Shown: positions 1 through 9,355, counted from the first letter of the stretch. The stretch: DNA of 64,000 nucleotides from Desulfamplus sp. (GCA_015231615.1 JADGBE010000015.1:1-64000); one strand, 5' to 3'. The notes: a model not told the origin generated them from the sequence alone. Program-made: numbers and translations.

Positions 1-102
1 GCACTGGTTTCGTTAATATCATGATTAATGGGCTCTCTTAGGGTTGATTAGTTTTTTCTTTTTTCAGCCACTATACCATCAAAGTCAAAATTGAGCTAAC
101 TT

Positions 103-236
103 TAAAAACTTGATCATCGAGTTTAAGAATCAATAAATGGAACACAAAGAATCTATTTGGAAAAAATTGTAGAACAGTTTAAGCCCACTGCCAGTCCTTG
201 CCCAAAAGTCAATAACTAAAAACTTGAACATCGAGT
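103..236. repeat. 20-nt direct repeat, two copies
   Basis: Positions 103-122 and 217-236 are the same 20 nt with one mismatch, about 114 bp apart. The unit (core aacttgatcatcgagtt) is itself nearly palindromic. No gene is visible around it. It may be a remnant of a mobile-element end or a protein-binding site; nothing in the window decides this. Confidence 0.45.
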
Positions 237-267
237 ATTAACAACAGTTCTGCCCCTTCTGTTAAAT

Positions 268-468
268 GTAACTATTCAGGCATATATAAATTGACTTAAC
301 ATATTGTAAATATTAAGCAATATTGATTTTAGGCTGAACAGGATTAACTCAAGTAAATTTTATGTCAGTCAATAATTTCAATATGTTATATGGATACAAA
401 ATTATCTTGATAAAAACTATAAATTTTTTATCCTGTTATTTCAATACGTTAGACGCCTGAGTAGTTAC
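268..468 (+). mobile_element. 201-bp MITE-like element with 14-bp terminal inverted repeats
   Basis: The element starts with GTAACTATTCAGGC (268-281) and ends with GCCTGAGTAGTTAC (455-468); these are inverted repeats with a single mismatch. The trinucleotide AAT on both sides could be a target duplication. It has no coding capacity. Its first 118 bp (268-385) reappear in opposite orientation at 21608-21725 with one mismatch and no gaps. This is the structure of a non-autonomous element or of a deleted insertion sequence; the parent IS family is not identifiable here. Confidence 0.6.
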
Positions 469-657
469 AATAAAACATTGGTATGGTGGACTGATTTAAT
501 AGTGATGTTACAGGCAAAATTAGAGAGAGTGAGTTGGAGGCTGGTGCGTTTGATTATTGATTGCGAAGCTCGGATTCATAACCCGCAACTTGGGGCGTTG
601 TAATGTTTTTAAGCTACCTGTCGCACGGCGGGTAGCTTATCCAGTTTACAGTATCTT
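469..657. other. Intergenic stretch without a recognisable gene
   Basis: No credible ORF with a ribosome binding site is seen. The stretch around 571-592 resembles a Met-tRNA anticodon arm, but the rest of a tRNA fold is absent. A hairpin lies at 611-638. Confidence 0.5.
611..638 (-). terminator. Hairpin downstream of queD
   Basis: Arms aagctacc (611-618) and ggtagctt (631-638) form an 8-bp stem with a 12-nt loop about 20 nt past the queD stop. No T-tract follows on the minus strand, so a terminator role is only a guess. Confidence 0.3.
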
Positions 658-1032
658 TTATGGAATATAGGTTGCACAAGAATCTGCTGATTCCCATGCA
701 GAGACCCTTGAGATTCTTATATTTTCATTAAGCTCTTTAAGACGCTTTTCAAGTTTTTGTGCAATATATATTGCAATACGTTCTGACGATGGTTGCATAG
801 ATTCAAAGGCTTCAAGTTCATTAAGATATTTATGGTCAAGCTCTGTCATAATATCTCTGACCCCTTTTTTTATATCTCCAAAATCTACAAGAACCCCAGC
901 CGAGTTTAATTTATCCCCAGCAACATAAACTTCAATATCCCAATTGTGTCCATGTAGATTTTCACATTTTTGTCCAACCATTGTCAATTTATGTGCCGCA
1001 GCAAAACTTGTCTTTACCTTTAACTCAAACAT
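658..1032 (-). CDS. queD: 6-carboxytetrahydropterin synthase QueD
   Basis: This 124-residue protein belongs to the PTPS/QueD family, which converts 7,8-dihydroneopterin triphosphate to 6-carboxy-tetrahydropterin in 7-deazaguanine (queuosine) synthesis. The zinc histidines are visible as H14, H27 and H29 (the last two in LHGH), with the catalytic Cys at C23; LDH and WES motifs follow in the C-terminal half. The reading frame extends seven codons upstream to 1053, but an AAAGGAG sits inside that extension eight bases before the ATG at 1032, so 1032 is the start. It lies downstream of dnaJ on the same strand with about 125 bp between; no other queuosine gene is present here. Size is normal for the family. 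Confidence 0.92.
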   Translation of the reverse strand: MFELKVKTSFAAAHKLTMVGQKCENLHGHNWDIEVYVAGDKLNSAGVLVDFGDIKKGVRDIMTELDHKYLNELEAFESMQPSSERIAIYIAQKLEKRLKELNENIRISRVSAWESADSCATYIP

Positions 1033-1157
1033 ATTAGAACTCCTTTTTTCCAAACATATTTATATGTTATCTTCAATAATATGTTGGTATTTTACTTCCT
1101 TAACACTATTTTTTTATTAAATTGATTCTTTTTGCCCAGAAGATAAAATTTCAAAGG

Positions 1158-2267
1158 CTACAATCCTTTGAAAAGACTTTTGAGTCTGTTGGTTATCTTA
1201 TTAGCATCAAGTCTGTCAAACTCCTGTAACAGCTTCTCCTGTTTTTTTGATAGCCCTGTGGGAGTTTTTACATTTACCTGAACTATTTGATCGCCTCTTC
1301 TTCCCGTTCTAAGTGATGGAATCCCCTCTCCTTTTAGCCTGAAGGTATCTCCATACTGAGTACCTTTTGGAATTTCAAGATTCTTTTCTCCCTGAAGCGT
1401 AGGTAGGGTTATTTCATCTCCAAGTGCTGCCTGTATAAATGATATATCTGCAACACATATAATATCACTGCCTTCACGCCTGAAGAATTTATGGGGCTTT
1501 ACCTGTATAAATACATAGAGATCGCCCGGTGGGCCACCTGACATACTTGCCTCACCTTCACCTGTAAGTCTAAGTTTTGCTCCAGTATCAACACCACCCG
1601 GTATCTTTACCGCAACTCTCTTTGTAATCTCCATTCTTCCTGATCCGACACACTTGCTACATGGGTTAGGTATCGATCTACCCTTACCTCTACAATATGG
1701 ACAGGTAGTCTTAACTTTGAAAAAACCTTGGCTTTGCACAAATTGCCCTGTACCATGACACTGTGAGCATACTTCTGGTTGGGTGCCTTCTTTGCATCCA
1801 TTTCCATTGCAAATATCGCACACGTCATATTTTCTTATGTCAATCTCTCTATCAATACCAAAAGCAGCTTCCATGAACTCAAGGGTCATATCATAGCGAA
1901 GATCAGCTCCTCTTTGAACTCTTGCCCCCCCACCTCCACCTCTTCCGCCTGAACTGTTAAAGCCAAAGAACTCCTCAAAAATATTACCAAATCCTGAGAA
2001 TATATCTTCAAAATTGACATTAGTAGAAAAATTAGAGCCTTCAAGCCCCTTATGACCATATTGGTTGTAAAGCTGCCGTTTCTGATCATCTGAAAGAACA
2101 CTATAGGCTTCAGATGCCTCTTTGAATTTCTCTTCGGCTTCCTTATTTCCGGGATTTTTATCAGGATGATATTTAATAGCAAGTTTTCGGTATGTTGATT
2201 TTAGCTCATCCTTTGTTGCGTCTCTTGAGACTCCGAGTACCTCATAATAATCACGTTTCTCTGACAT
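1158..2267 (-). CDS. dnaJ: Chaperone DnaJ
   Basis: Hsp40 co-chaperone that stimulates the DnaK ATPase and holds unfolded proteins. The J domain occupies about residues 1-70 with HPD at 34-36. A Gly/Phe-rich linker follows (about 75-115), then the zinc region with four CxxCxGxG-type repeats ([32 protein letters not shown]), and finally the two beta-rich substrate-binding domains. The length of 369 residues is typical. AAGGGA precedes the ATG at 2267. No dnaK or grpE is adjacent, so the gene is detached from the usual heat-shock cluster. ubiE/menG starts divergently about 140 bp away. Confidence 0.96.
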   Translation of the reverse strand: MSEKRDYYEVLGVSRDATKDELKSTYRKLAIKYHPDKNPGNKEAEEKFKEASEAYSVLSDDQKRQLYNQYGHKGLEGSNFSTNVNFEDIFSGFGNIFEEFFGFNSSGGRGGGGGARVQRGADLRYDMTLEFMEAAFGIDREIDIRKYDVCDICNGNGCKEGTQPEVCSQCHGTGQFVQSQGFFKVKTTCPYCRGKGRSIPNPCSKCVGSGRMEITKRVAVKIPGGVDTGAKLRLTGEGEASMSGGPPGDLYVFIQVKPHKFFRREGSDIICVADISFIQAALGDEITLPTLQGEKNLEIPKGTQYGDTFRLKGEGIPSLRTGRRGDQIVQVNVKTPTGLSKKQEKLLQEFDRLDANKITNRLKSLFKGL

Positions 2268-2409
2268 ACTATTCCCTTAAATCATTTTAAATTTGACAAA
2301 CAGGCAAACTTTGATAAACAAACTAATTTTATAAAAGCGTTAATTTTAAATTTAAACGAGTAATTTTTTTAAACACTGTAAACTAACTCATAATACAGGA
2401 TTGTCAATA

Positions 2410-3237
2410 ATGGGCGTGGAACTTGATTTTATTAAAGATATGTTTGACAGTATTGCCTCTAAATATGATTTTCTCAACCGTTTTCTTAGTGCAGGTCAAG
2501 ATATTGTATGGAGAAGAGAGATGGTTAAAGAGGCAAAACTTCCTGATAAAAGTATGGTGCTTGATGTTGCCTGTGGCACCTGTGATGTTGCTTTGGAGAT
2601 AAAAAAACAGAAAGGTAATGGGGCTAACATCTTTGCAACTGATTTTTCCCCTAAAATGCTTGAACTTGGGAAAAAAAAGATTATTAAAAATAGAGAAAGC
2701 GAAGGCAATATTGGTAGTAAAACATATTATGATACTATAAAATCTAACAAAGAAGAGCTTACTATAAACATTACCGCCAAAGAAGGGCTTACTATAAACG
2801 TTACCGCCAAAGAAGAGCTTTCTATAAAACTTGCTGCTGGTAATGCTCTTACCCTTCCATTTAAAGATCAAATATTTGATGCAGTTTTTATTGCGTTTGG
2901 CATTAGAAATATTATGGACAGAGAAGGTGCTATAAAAGAATTTCGCAGAACTCTAAAAAACGGTGGCACTCTTTCTATACTTGAACTGACATCACCACCT
3001 GAAGGTTTTTTTAGAAATATCTATCTTTTATACTTTAAGCGTCTTTTACCAGCCATAGGCTCTATATTTTCTAAAAATAGAAAAGCCTACCACTACTTGC
3101 CAGAATCTGTCTTAAATTTTCCGACTCCTGAAAAATTTGCATCAACTATTCAGGAGTCAGGATTTGAAGAAGTTAAATGGAGAGGTATGACTTTAGGAAT
3201 TGTCTCTCTTTTTACAGGGAAAAAGAGTAAGCTATAA
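2410..3237 (+). CDS. menG: Demethylmenaquinone methyltransferase (UbiE/MenG)
   Basis: SAM-dependent methyltransferase for the last step of menaquinone synthesis. Motif I reads LDVACGTCD (residues about 50-58), and the family signature near FGIRNIMDREGA is present. An upstream TTG at 2401 is in frame, but AGGA at 2397-2400 is correctly spaced for the ATG at 2410. The protein is about 35 residues longer than usual because three in-frame 30-bp tandem repeats (2749-2838; units like EELTINITAK) are inserted between the SAM-binding motifs. With mqnE and mqnC in the same window, menaquinone rather than ubiquinone is the likely product. Methylation of another quinone cannot be excluded from sequence. 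Confidence 0.88.
   Translation: MGVELDFIKDMFDSIASKYDFLNRFLSAGQDIVWRREMVKEAKLPDKSMVLDVACGTCDVALEIKKQKGNGANIFATDFSPKMLELGKKKIIKNRESEGNIGSKTYYDTIKSNKEELTINITAKEGLTINVTAKEELSIKLAAGNALTLPFKDQIFDAVFIAFGIRNIMDREGAIKEFRRTLKNGGTLSILELTSPPEGFFRNIYLLYFKRLLPAIGSIFSKNRKAYHYLPESVLNFPTPEKFASTIQESGFEEVKWRGMTLGIVSLFTGKKSKL
2749..2838 (+). repeat. In-frame 30-bp tandem repeat inside menG
   Basis: Three consecutive 30-nt units at 2749-2778, 2779-2808 and 2809-2838. The first two are almost identical and the third has drifted. The period of ten codons keeps the frame. The insert sits between conserved methyltransferase motifs, so it should form a surface loop. Confidence 0.85.
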
Positions 3238-3249
3238 GATAGATATTTG

Positions 3250-4983
3250 TTATCCTTTAATAATTCTTGGCAGAATCATCTGGTGCTGCGGGCATATTGA
3301 CTTGGGATTTTGATAGACACTACCAGCAAATGCCTGCATGTATTTTCTAATATCTGTAAGTTTTACAATCTCGTCAACAAGACCATTTTTTGCACAGAAC
3401 AGAGGTCTTGATGTATCATGGTATTTTTTGGCAAGCTCATTCATTTTGTCAATGATGGGCTGCATATCTTTTCCCGCCTCTTTTTCTTTTACAAGTCTTC
3501 TTGCATAGGTTGCCACCGCTGCTGTCTCTCCGTGCATCACGTAGATTTCAGTTGCAGCAGTTCCAATGGTAAAGGCGTTATGTCTATTTGCCTGAGGACC
3601 ACCAAGAACATAATGGGCTGCGGCTGTACCTTTTCTAAGCACTACAAGCATCATTGGAACATCTGTCTGCTGAATGGAATATATAAGCGATTGTCCAAGA
3701 CCCAGAAGCTCCGCTTTTTCAGCAATATCTCCAACATCAATGCCTGAAGTATCCTGAAACCAGATTATGGGAATCCTATCTCTGCCACACAGGGTTACAA
3801 ATTCATTCATCTTGATCAATCCCTGACGATAGAGCTTGCCGCCCATACCCGGATAATCGGCATACTCTGGATAACCATCTCCAAGATAGCCCTGACGGTT
3901 GCCAATACAGCCAACAAGAAAACCATCAACCTTGCAAAGACCTGTGTACATCTCAGGTCCATAATCAGGACGAAACTCTAAATGTTCTCCCCCATCCACA
4001 AGCCTTGAAAGAACTTCATCAAAAGAGTAAATCTTTTTTTGACCCATAGGCAGAAGTCTTAAAAGCTCATTTTCTTGAAAGGCTGGAGGCGATGGTTCAG
4101 ATACACGGAAAAATTCAGGATTATAGGCGGGCATATCCTGCATGTAATATTTCAATCCATCAAGAACCCCCTGCTCCTCTTCAAATACATATCTGAAAAA
4201 GCCTGTTTCATCGTAATGGACTTTCACAGAGCCTGGCGGTTTTGCCTTGTCAGCCTTTGCCTTTTCCACAAGAAGTTCAGCCATATCCATTGTAAAACCA
4301 CCTCGTGGGGCCATGCCACTTACAATTCCTGCCCCACCTACAGCAATATTGCAATTTTTGTGGGCAAAAAGAACAGTCGGGCTGATGCTTTGGTATCCGC
4401 CGCCCGCCGGATTTGTTCCGTAAATTCCGGCAAGTATGGGAATTCCCATCTGTTCAAGCTCTGCATGTCTAAAGAATGGGGCACCGGCACCTCTTCGGTT
4501 GGCGTAAAACTTCTCCTGCTCAGGAAGTTTCGCCCCGCTGCAATTGACAAGCCATACTAAAGGTATGTTCAAACGCTTTGCGAGATCCGTAACCCTCAAG
4601 ATATTATCTGATTGTCCGGGAAGCCATGCCCCCGCCATAACCTTGTTGTCAAACCCTATTATGACAGCCCACTTACCTGATATTTTTCCAAGTCCGTCAA
4701 TGACATTGGTTGTTCCCTCTTCATTGTCTGCCGGATTATACAGTGTATGCAGTGGTGTCCATGTCCCCTCATCAACAAGATATTCGAGGCGTTGCCATAT
4801 AGTCATCTCACCCCTTGCATTTATCTTTTCTGTTGAAAAGCCGGCATTTTTAACCTTCTCAATCGCAGCATCAATCTCGTTCTCAGCTTCAATAAATGCC
4901 TGAACATTCTCTTCTGTTCTTTCAATGGTACTTTCACTGAGTTCTGTCCCGAAAAGGGGCATGTTTTCAAAATAGGGTCGCAT
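3250..4983 (-). CDS. gcdA: Glutaconyl-CoA decarboxylase alpha subunit (carboxyltransferase)
   Basis: The 577-residue protein has the two crotonase-like halves of the biotin-dependent carboxyltransferase family and matches the length of the GcdA subunit of the Na+-pumping glutaconyl-CoA decarboxylase. Oxyanion-hole glycine stretches are visible (IYGTNPAGGGYQ near 190-200; VLGGPQANRHN near 470). In this enzyme the alpha subunit moves CO2 from glutaconyl-CoA to biotin, giving crotonyl-CoA. The gene follows the acyl-CoA dehydrogenase by 14 bp, and GGAG precedes the ATG. The biotin carrier and the membrane beta subunit that pumps Na+ are not in the window, so they must lie elsewhere or be shared. 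Assignment to glutaconyl-CoA rests mainly on the neighbour. Confidence 0.85.
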   Translation of the reverse strand: MRPYFENMPLFGTELSESTIERTEENVQAFIEAENEIDAAIEKVKNAGFSTEKINARGEMTIWQRLEYLVDEGTWTPLHTLYNPADNEEGTTNVIDGLGKISGKWAVIIGFDNKVMAGAWLPGQSDNILRVTDLAKRLNIPLVWLVNCSGAKLPEQEKFYANRRGAGAPFFRHAELEQMGIPILAGIYGTNPAGGGYQSISPTVLFAHKNCNIAVGGAGIVSGMAPRGGFTMDMAELLVEKAKADKAKPPGSVKVHYDETGFFRYVFEEEQGVLDGLKYYMQDMPAYNPEFFRVSEPSPPAFQENELLRLLPMGQKKIYSFDEVLSRLVDGGEHLEFRPDYGPEMYTGLCKVDGFLVGCIGNRQGYLGDGYPEYADYPGMGGKLYRQGLIKMNEFVTLCGRDRIPIIWFQDTSGIDVGDIAEKAELLGLGQSLIYSIQQTDVPMMLVVLRKGTAAAHYVLGGPQANRHNAFTIGTAATEIYVMHGETAAVATYARRLVKEKEAGKDMQPIIDKMNELAKKYHDTSRPLFCAKNGLVDEIVKLTDIRKYMQAFAGSVYQNPKSICPQHQMILPRIIKG

Positions 4984-4997
4984 ATTTTCTCCAAAAA

Positions 4998-6161
4998 TTA
5001 TCTATTTGCTTTTCTGATGCCAAGCTGATCAAGAGCAATTATCCATTTGCATATATTGGTTGAGCCTTCAACAATATAATAGGTTGGGGCATCTCTGTAA
5101 TATCTTGCAACTGGGTATTCAGTTGAATAGCCATAAGCACCCATTATTCTCATTGCATAATTGGCACATTTTGTTACGGTTTCACCTACAAAGTATTTTG
5201 CCTTTGCAACACTCAGACCATTGTTAAGCTCTCCATCATCTTTTTCACAGGCAGCTTTGTAAACAAGAAGACGGGCAGCATCAATATCAGTTGCCATCTG
5301 TGCTATCAGATCCTGATTCATCTGAAATTCTCCGATCTTTTTACCAAACTGCTGCCGTTCATTGCAATATTTTGTTACGGTATCAAGACACGCCTGGGCA
5401 AGACCAACACCACCAGCAGCAGCAGAAAGTCGGGTCTGATTAAGAGAACTAAATACAATCTTTGCCCCATCACCTGGTTTTCCAAGAATATTTTCTTTTG
5501 GCACCCTTACATTATCAAGAAAAACCTCACCAGTGGGTGAAGAGTGAGAACCCATCTTTTCTAAGGAAGAGGTTGTGATACCTGCAAAATTTTTGGGTTC
5601 AATCACAAAAGCAGACAACCCTCTGCTACCTGCTGATTTGTCTGTATAGGCATAATAAATCAAAACATCTGCAAAATTGGCATTTGATATCCATGTTTTT
5701 GAGCCATTTAAGAGCCAGTGATCCCCTTTGTCTTCGGCGGTAGATGACATTGCCATTACATCAGAGCCTGCATCAGATTCAGTTATACCAAAACCACCCA
5801 CATACTCGGCAGTGCAGAGTTTTTCAACATATTTGCGTTTTGCCTCTTCTGTCCCGTATTTAAATATAGTGTAGCCGCAGCCAAGCACCTGCATATTGAC
5901 CTGAACCCTTAAAGATGACGATGCTTTTGCAATCTCTTCGGTTACAATCATCGCTGCAAGCCACCCCATATTATCTCCGCCATACTCTTCAGGAATAACA
6001 GTACCGAAAAAACCAAGCTCTCCCATTGGTCTTACTGCCTCTTTGTATGGGAAGTGATGCTCATGATCCCACTGGTCTGCATTGGGGGCTATTTTCTTTT
6101 TTGCAAATTCACTTACTGCTTTTCTCAACATTTCAAGTTCTTTTGAAAGTTTGAAATCCAT
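4998..6161 (-). CDS. Glutaryl-CoA dehydrogenase, probably non-decarboxylating
   Basis: An FAD acyl-CoA dehydrogenase of 387 residues with FGITESDAGSD and the C-terminal YYIVEGSTNI segment carrying the presumed catalytic base E365. From memory of family sequences it is very close to the Desulfococcus multivorans glutaryl-CoA dehydrogenase, which oxidises glutaryl-CoA to glutaconyl-CoA without losing CO2. The adjacent gcdA fits exactly: a separate decarboxylase is needed only if the dehydrogenase does not decarboxylate. Together they would conserve the decarboxylation energy as a Na+ gradient during breakdown of aromatic acids, pimelate or lysine-type substrates. AGGAG precedes the ATG at 6161. 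A general acyl-CoA dehydrogenase role is the main alternative. Confidence 0.85.
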   Translation of the reverse strand: MDFKLSKELEMLRKAVSEFAKKKIAPNADQWDHEHHFPYKEAVRPMGELGFFGTVIPEEYGGDNMGWLAAMIVTEEIAKASSSLRVQVNMQVLGCGYTIFKYGTEEAKRKYVEKLCTAEYVGGFGITESDAGSDVMAMSSTAEDKGDHWLLNGSKTWISNANFADVLIYYAYTDKSAGSRGLSAFVIEPKNFAGITTSSLEKMGSHSSPTGEVFLDNVRVPKENILGKPGDGAKIVFSSLNQTRLSAAAGGVGLAQACLDTVTKYCNERQQFGKKIGEFQMNQDLIAQMATDIDAARLLVYKAACEKDDGELNNGLSVAKAKYFVGETVTKCANYAMRIMGAYGYSTEYPVARYYRDAPTYYIVEGSTNICKWIIALDQLGIRKANR

Positions 6162-6220
6162 AGCGTCTCCTAAATTTTTATATAAAAATATTTTGTTTAC
6201 GGTTTAAAAGATTAAGGTAA

Positions 6221-7510
6221 TCAAAATAAATCGGTACGACGTTGTGCCGTGTGATATATTCTTGCACCAGCTTCATAGAAAAGGCCGCGAAGATTTCGCA
6301 TACTTACTTTTTCAGGATTAGACAGCGGTAGAGGAATAATTGTTTTCGGGCCTTTTTTGATGTATTGGGCCATAAGTTTTCCAAATACACTTCCAGGTCC
6401 TATACCTCTGCCGTTGTAGCTTGTAACAGTTATAAAATCAGGTCCCAGAATATGGAATCTTGGAATATGGTCTGTAGTCATAGCAATGCGGCCATACCAC
6501 GCATGTTCAAATGAGACTTTTCCAATTTGAGGAAACACTTTTTCAACAGTTCTTTCTGCCCAGTTCTTATGAAGCGAATAGGCAAAATTATCAACTTGCC
6601 CAACACTGCCAACAAGAAGACGACCTGCCTTATCCATACGATATGACGATAGAACAAGATTGTTATCCCACGCAGCATGTCTCTCTGGAAGTACGGTTTT
6701 GCTAACCTCTTCTGGCAAAGGGGGGGTTGAAAACTGAAAATAGTTAAAAGGGATAAGGTTCTGCTGCATATCTTTAAAAGCATTATCAGCATATCCCTGT
6801 ACCGCCAAGATAACTGCATTAGCTTTTACCATTCCGTACGGGGTATGAAGTATCCAGACATTGTTATCACGGTTGATTGATATAACTGGAGAATTTGTGT
6901 AGAGTTTTGCCCCTGCATTATGGGCAGCTTTAGCAAGTCCGTAAGCATAGGCAAGTGGTTGAACTGTACCTGCACGTTTATCAAGAAGTGCTCCTACAAA
7001 TGCTTTACTGCCTATAAGTGAAGCTGCAGCTTCACTATCAAGAAGTGTTACAGGCGCCCCACGTTCCTGCCATTGTGATTCGCGTTGTTTAAGAGAACTA
7101 TATCCTGAAGGAGAGTCGGCACAGTGAAGAGTTCCTGCTCTGACAGCCTCGCACTCTATTTTGTGTTTTTCAATGAGATTGAAAACAAGGTCAGGAGATT
7201 CCCCCAGAACGCGAATTAGCTCTTCGCCCATCTCTTTTCCAACTCGTGCAATAACCTCTTCAGGCATAAGCCAAAGTCCCGCATTGACAAGACCCACATT
7301 GCGGCCTGCCCCACCAAATCCAATATCTTTTGCTTCAAGGAGCAAAACATCAGTTCCCTCTTCTGCCAGATGCAGTGCTGCTGACAATCCTGTATATCCG
7401 CCGCCGATAATAGCGACATCAGTAGTATTCTCTCCTCTAATTAAATCAAAAGATTGTAATGCTGGGGCAGTTTTCTCCCATAGCCCGTGAGTTAATTTTT
7501 TATCTTCCAT
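6221..7510 (-). CDS. FAD-dependent amine/amino-acid oxidoreductase (DAO family)
   Basis: A flavoprotein of the DAO/PuuB-like family. The N-terminal Rossmann motif is DVAIIGGGYTGLSAALHLAE, followed by the LLEAKDIGFGGAGRN segment typical of this group and a C-terminal SYNGRGIGPGSVFGKLMA FAD-contacting segment. Such enzymes oxidise amines or D-/N-substituted amino acids; the substrate cannot be predicted. The frame is open to 7543, but AAAGGA seven bases ahead of the internal ATG favours 7510 (429 residues). It lies downstream of a racemase-like gene and a divergent GntR regulator, suggesting a small catabolic unit for an amino compound. Confidence 0.75.
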   Translation of the reverse strand: MEDKKLTHGLWEKTAPALQSFDLIRGENTTDVAIIGGGYTGLSAALHLAEEGTDVLLLEAKDIGFGGAGRNVGLVNAGLWLMPEEVIARVGKEMGEELIRVLGESPDLVFNLIEKHKIECEAVRAGTLHCADSPSGYSSLKQRESQWQERGAPVTLLDSEAAASLIGSKAFVGALLDKRAGTVQPLAYAYGLAKAAHNAGAKLYTNSPVISINRDNNVWILHTPYGMVKANAVILAVQGYADNAFKDMQQNLIPFNYFQFSTPPLPEEVSKTVLPERHAAWDNNLVLSSYRMDKAGRLLVGSVGQVDNFAYSLHKNWAERTVEKVFPQIGKVSFEHAWYGRIAMTTDHIPRFHILGPDFITVTSYNGRGIGPGSVFGKLMAQYIKKGPKTIIPLPLSNPEKVSMRNLRGLFYEAGARIYHTAQRRTDLF

Positions 7511-7687
7511 ATACTCTTTCCTTTTAGATAAAGATACTTTCAAGTATCTGTAATAATATAAGTTTGTTTTTTAGTAAGCCCTTAGAAGTATAGCAGTTAT
7601 CACAACAAAGGGACTATTTGGTCTATTGTAGAACTCATTTTTTATCCAGTAAAATAAAATGGTTAATTAAATTTTTGAGGGACTCTA

Positions 7688-8422
7688 TTACATAAAACCG
7701 TTAAACGGTTTTCGCACAAGTGCTGTGTGTAGATAATTTATCATGGTGAAAAAATCAAAAACTGGAAGCCCGACAGCCCTCTGAACAGCGTGTGCATAAG
7801 GTGGCAAATCGCTGCACTCAAGAAGAATACTACCAATATCAGGATCTCTTTGTAGAAGAGCAATTGCCACTTCCACTACTTCATCTTGTATCTTAAGAGA
7901 ATCTAAAGTTCCCTTCTCTTTCAAAATAGCATCTCTAAATTCAGTCTGCTCTTCCATACCAGCGATTGCTATAGGAATGCTGTCAGAGATACCTGTTGAT
8001 GTAAAATGTTTAAGTTGCAAACAAGATGCATTTGCAGTGATGATTCCAATTTTTTTTCCTGTTATTTGGTATATAAAGGGAATCTGCAACAGACTTGAGA
8101 GAAATACAGGAATATCAAGATGTTGAGAAACTTCCTGTTGAAACAAGGCCATAAATCCGCAAGCACCAGTAATTGCCTTCACACCGCTATTATAGAGTCT
8201 TAAGGCAGCATCAATAAACGGGACAGCAAGGCTGGGATCCTGTTGATTGAGTAACCTGTCAATAGATGCTCCTTCAACCTTTTCATACCTAACAGGAAAA
8301 GGGAATGTAGTTGCATTGCCTATATTTCCCGGAATACAAGGATAAGAAGCATCGAGTATTAAAATACCAATTGATTCTCCATACCATGCCTGCTGAAGCC
8401 TATTAACAGAAAATAGAGTCAT
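7688..8422 (-). CDS. Asp/Glu racemase superfamily protein
   Basis: A 244-residue protein with the two-domain, two-cysteine layout of the aspartate/glutamate/hydantoin racemase and maleate isomerase superfamily. The expected active-site cysteines are in GACGFMALF (about residue 89) and LLECSDLPP (about 204). Family members racemise amino acids or hydantoins or isomerise maleate, without PLP. AAGGG precedes the ATG. The downstream FAD oxidoreductase and divergent GntR regulator suggest a role in amino-acid turnover. The exact reaction is open. Confidence 0.7.
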   Translation of the reverse strand: MTLFSVNRLQQAWYGESIGILILDASYPCIPGNIGNATTFPFPVRYEKVEGASIDRLLNQQDPSLAVPFIDAALRLYNSGVKAITGACGFMALFQQEVSQHLDIPVFLSSLLQIPFIYQITGKKIGIITANASCLQLKHFTSTGISDSIPIAIAGMEEQTEFRDAILKEKGTLDSLKIQDEVVEVAIALLQRDPDIGSILLECSDLPPYAHAVQRAVGLPVFDFFTMINYLHTALVRKPFNGFM

Positions 8423-8508
8423 TATTTATCCCTTGTGAAAAACTGTTGTATTAAATATGAATTAAAATTTTAATAATATATCACAAAAAAATTACTAATA
8501 ATTTACTG

Positions 8509-8656
8509 GCATATCAGTAGAATTATTTCTATGTCAAGCAATATTTTAAAAATCTAATTAGAAATTATTAAAATAAATTAGAGTCAGGAAAATGCTTGAA
8601 TTTATAGCTGGTGTAAGTTAATTAGATGAAATAGCACTGGCATATCAATGATATGC
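8509..8656. promoter_or_regulatory. Candidate GntR operator in the divergent promoter region
   Basis: A perfect inverted repeat gcatatca-a-tgatatgc occupies 8640-8656, about 33 bp ahead of the GntR start. The half-site with its left flank (actggcatatca) occurs again at 8505-8516, toward the racemase gene. Inverted repeats of this size are typical GntR/FadR-type sites. The placement on both sides of a divergent promoter suggests autoregulation plus control of the oxidoreductase pair. Confidence 0.55.
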
Positions 8657-8689
8657 TACAGATTTTAATACTTCTAATAAGGTTTATTG

Positions 8690-9355
8690 ATGAAAGAGAC
8701 AATCTATCAAATTATACGCGAACGCATTATGTATTTAGAATACAAACCAGGAGATATTTTGAATGAAAAGGTGCTTGCCGATGAGTTCGGTGTAAGTAGA
8801 TCACCAATAAAAGATTTACTCAGTCGATTAGAATGGGAACAGCTTGTAAGGGTTATTCCCCGAACAGGCAGTATGGTCAGCGAAATTGAGTTCAGTCGTA
8901 TCATGAATGTTTACCAAGTACGGTTTGAAATCGAATCTTTTGAAGCCAGCTTGGCAGAGGGGCAGTTTGCTTCCAAACACATTACAAAACTCAAAGAATT
9001 ATATGAAAAATGCAACACTCTTCTGGAAATAGATGACCCAAAAGCTCTGACTGAAATAGACACCACATTAAGAAACCTTATTCATGATGCTTCAGGAAAT
9101 CAGGTGCTGGCAGATGTTTCTGAAAGATTATACTCACAAACATTTCGTCTCTGGTATAGTGTTCTCCTAAGAAATGACTGGCGTGAAGAAGTTACTGCAT
9201 TTATCAAAGAGTTAGAGAGGCTTCTTGGATATTTCTCATCAGGGAATTCAAATGAATTTGGCACAATTAGAAGAACCCAGCTAATAGAACATTTTGAACG
9301 ACTACGCCATAAATTTCTTGGGACCGTAAATAGTCCAATCCAGCAAAATAATTAG
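8690..9355 (+). CDS. GntR-family transcriptional regulator (FCD type)
   Basis: The N-terminal winged helix (residues 1-70) shows KPGDILNEKVLADEFGVSRS, the standard GntR recognition region, followed by an all-helical FCD-like effector domain of about 140 residues. A TTG at 8687 directly precedes the ATG at 8690; AAGG spacing favours 8690. The gene is divergent from the racemase-like and FAD oxidoreductase genes, which it most likely controls through the inverted repeat at 8640-8656. The ligand, probably a small carboxylate or amino compound, is unknown. Confidence 0.85.
   Translation: MKETIYQIIRERIMYLEYKPGDILNEKVLADEFGVSRSPIKDLLSRLEWEQLVRVIPRTGSMVSEIEFSRIMNVYQVRFEIESFEASLAEGQFASKHITKLKELYEKCNTLLEIDDPKALTEIDTTLRNLIHDASGNQVLADVSERLYSQTFRLWYSVLLRNDWREEVTAFIKELERLLGYFSSGNSNEFGTIRRTQLIEHFERLRHKFLGTVNSPIQQNN

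Noticed and set aside
560-600. Stretch resembling the anticodon arm of a Met tRNA
   Set aside because: Only the loop and three stem pairs fit; no acceptor, D or T arm can be built around it.
1607-1828. Open frame antisense-phase inside dnaJ
   Set aside because: Shadow of dnaJ in another frame, rich in Cys only because it overlaps the zinc-finger repeats; no ribosome site.
7635-7665. Short string similar to one at 61735-61765 (tttatcca-taaaataaa-tggttaa)
   Set aside because: The match is short and AT-rich with gaps; it could be chance and no element boundary is visible.
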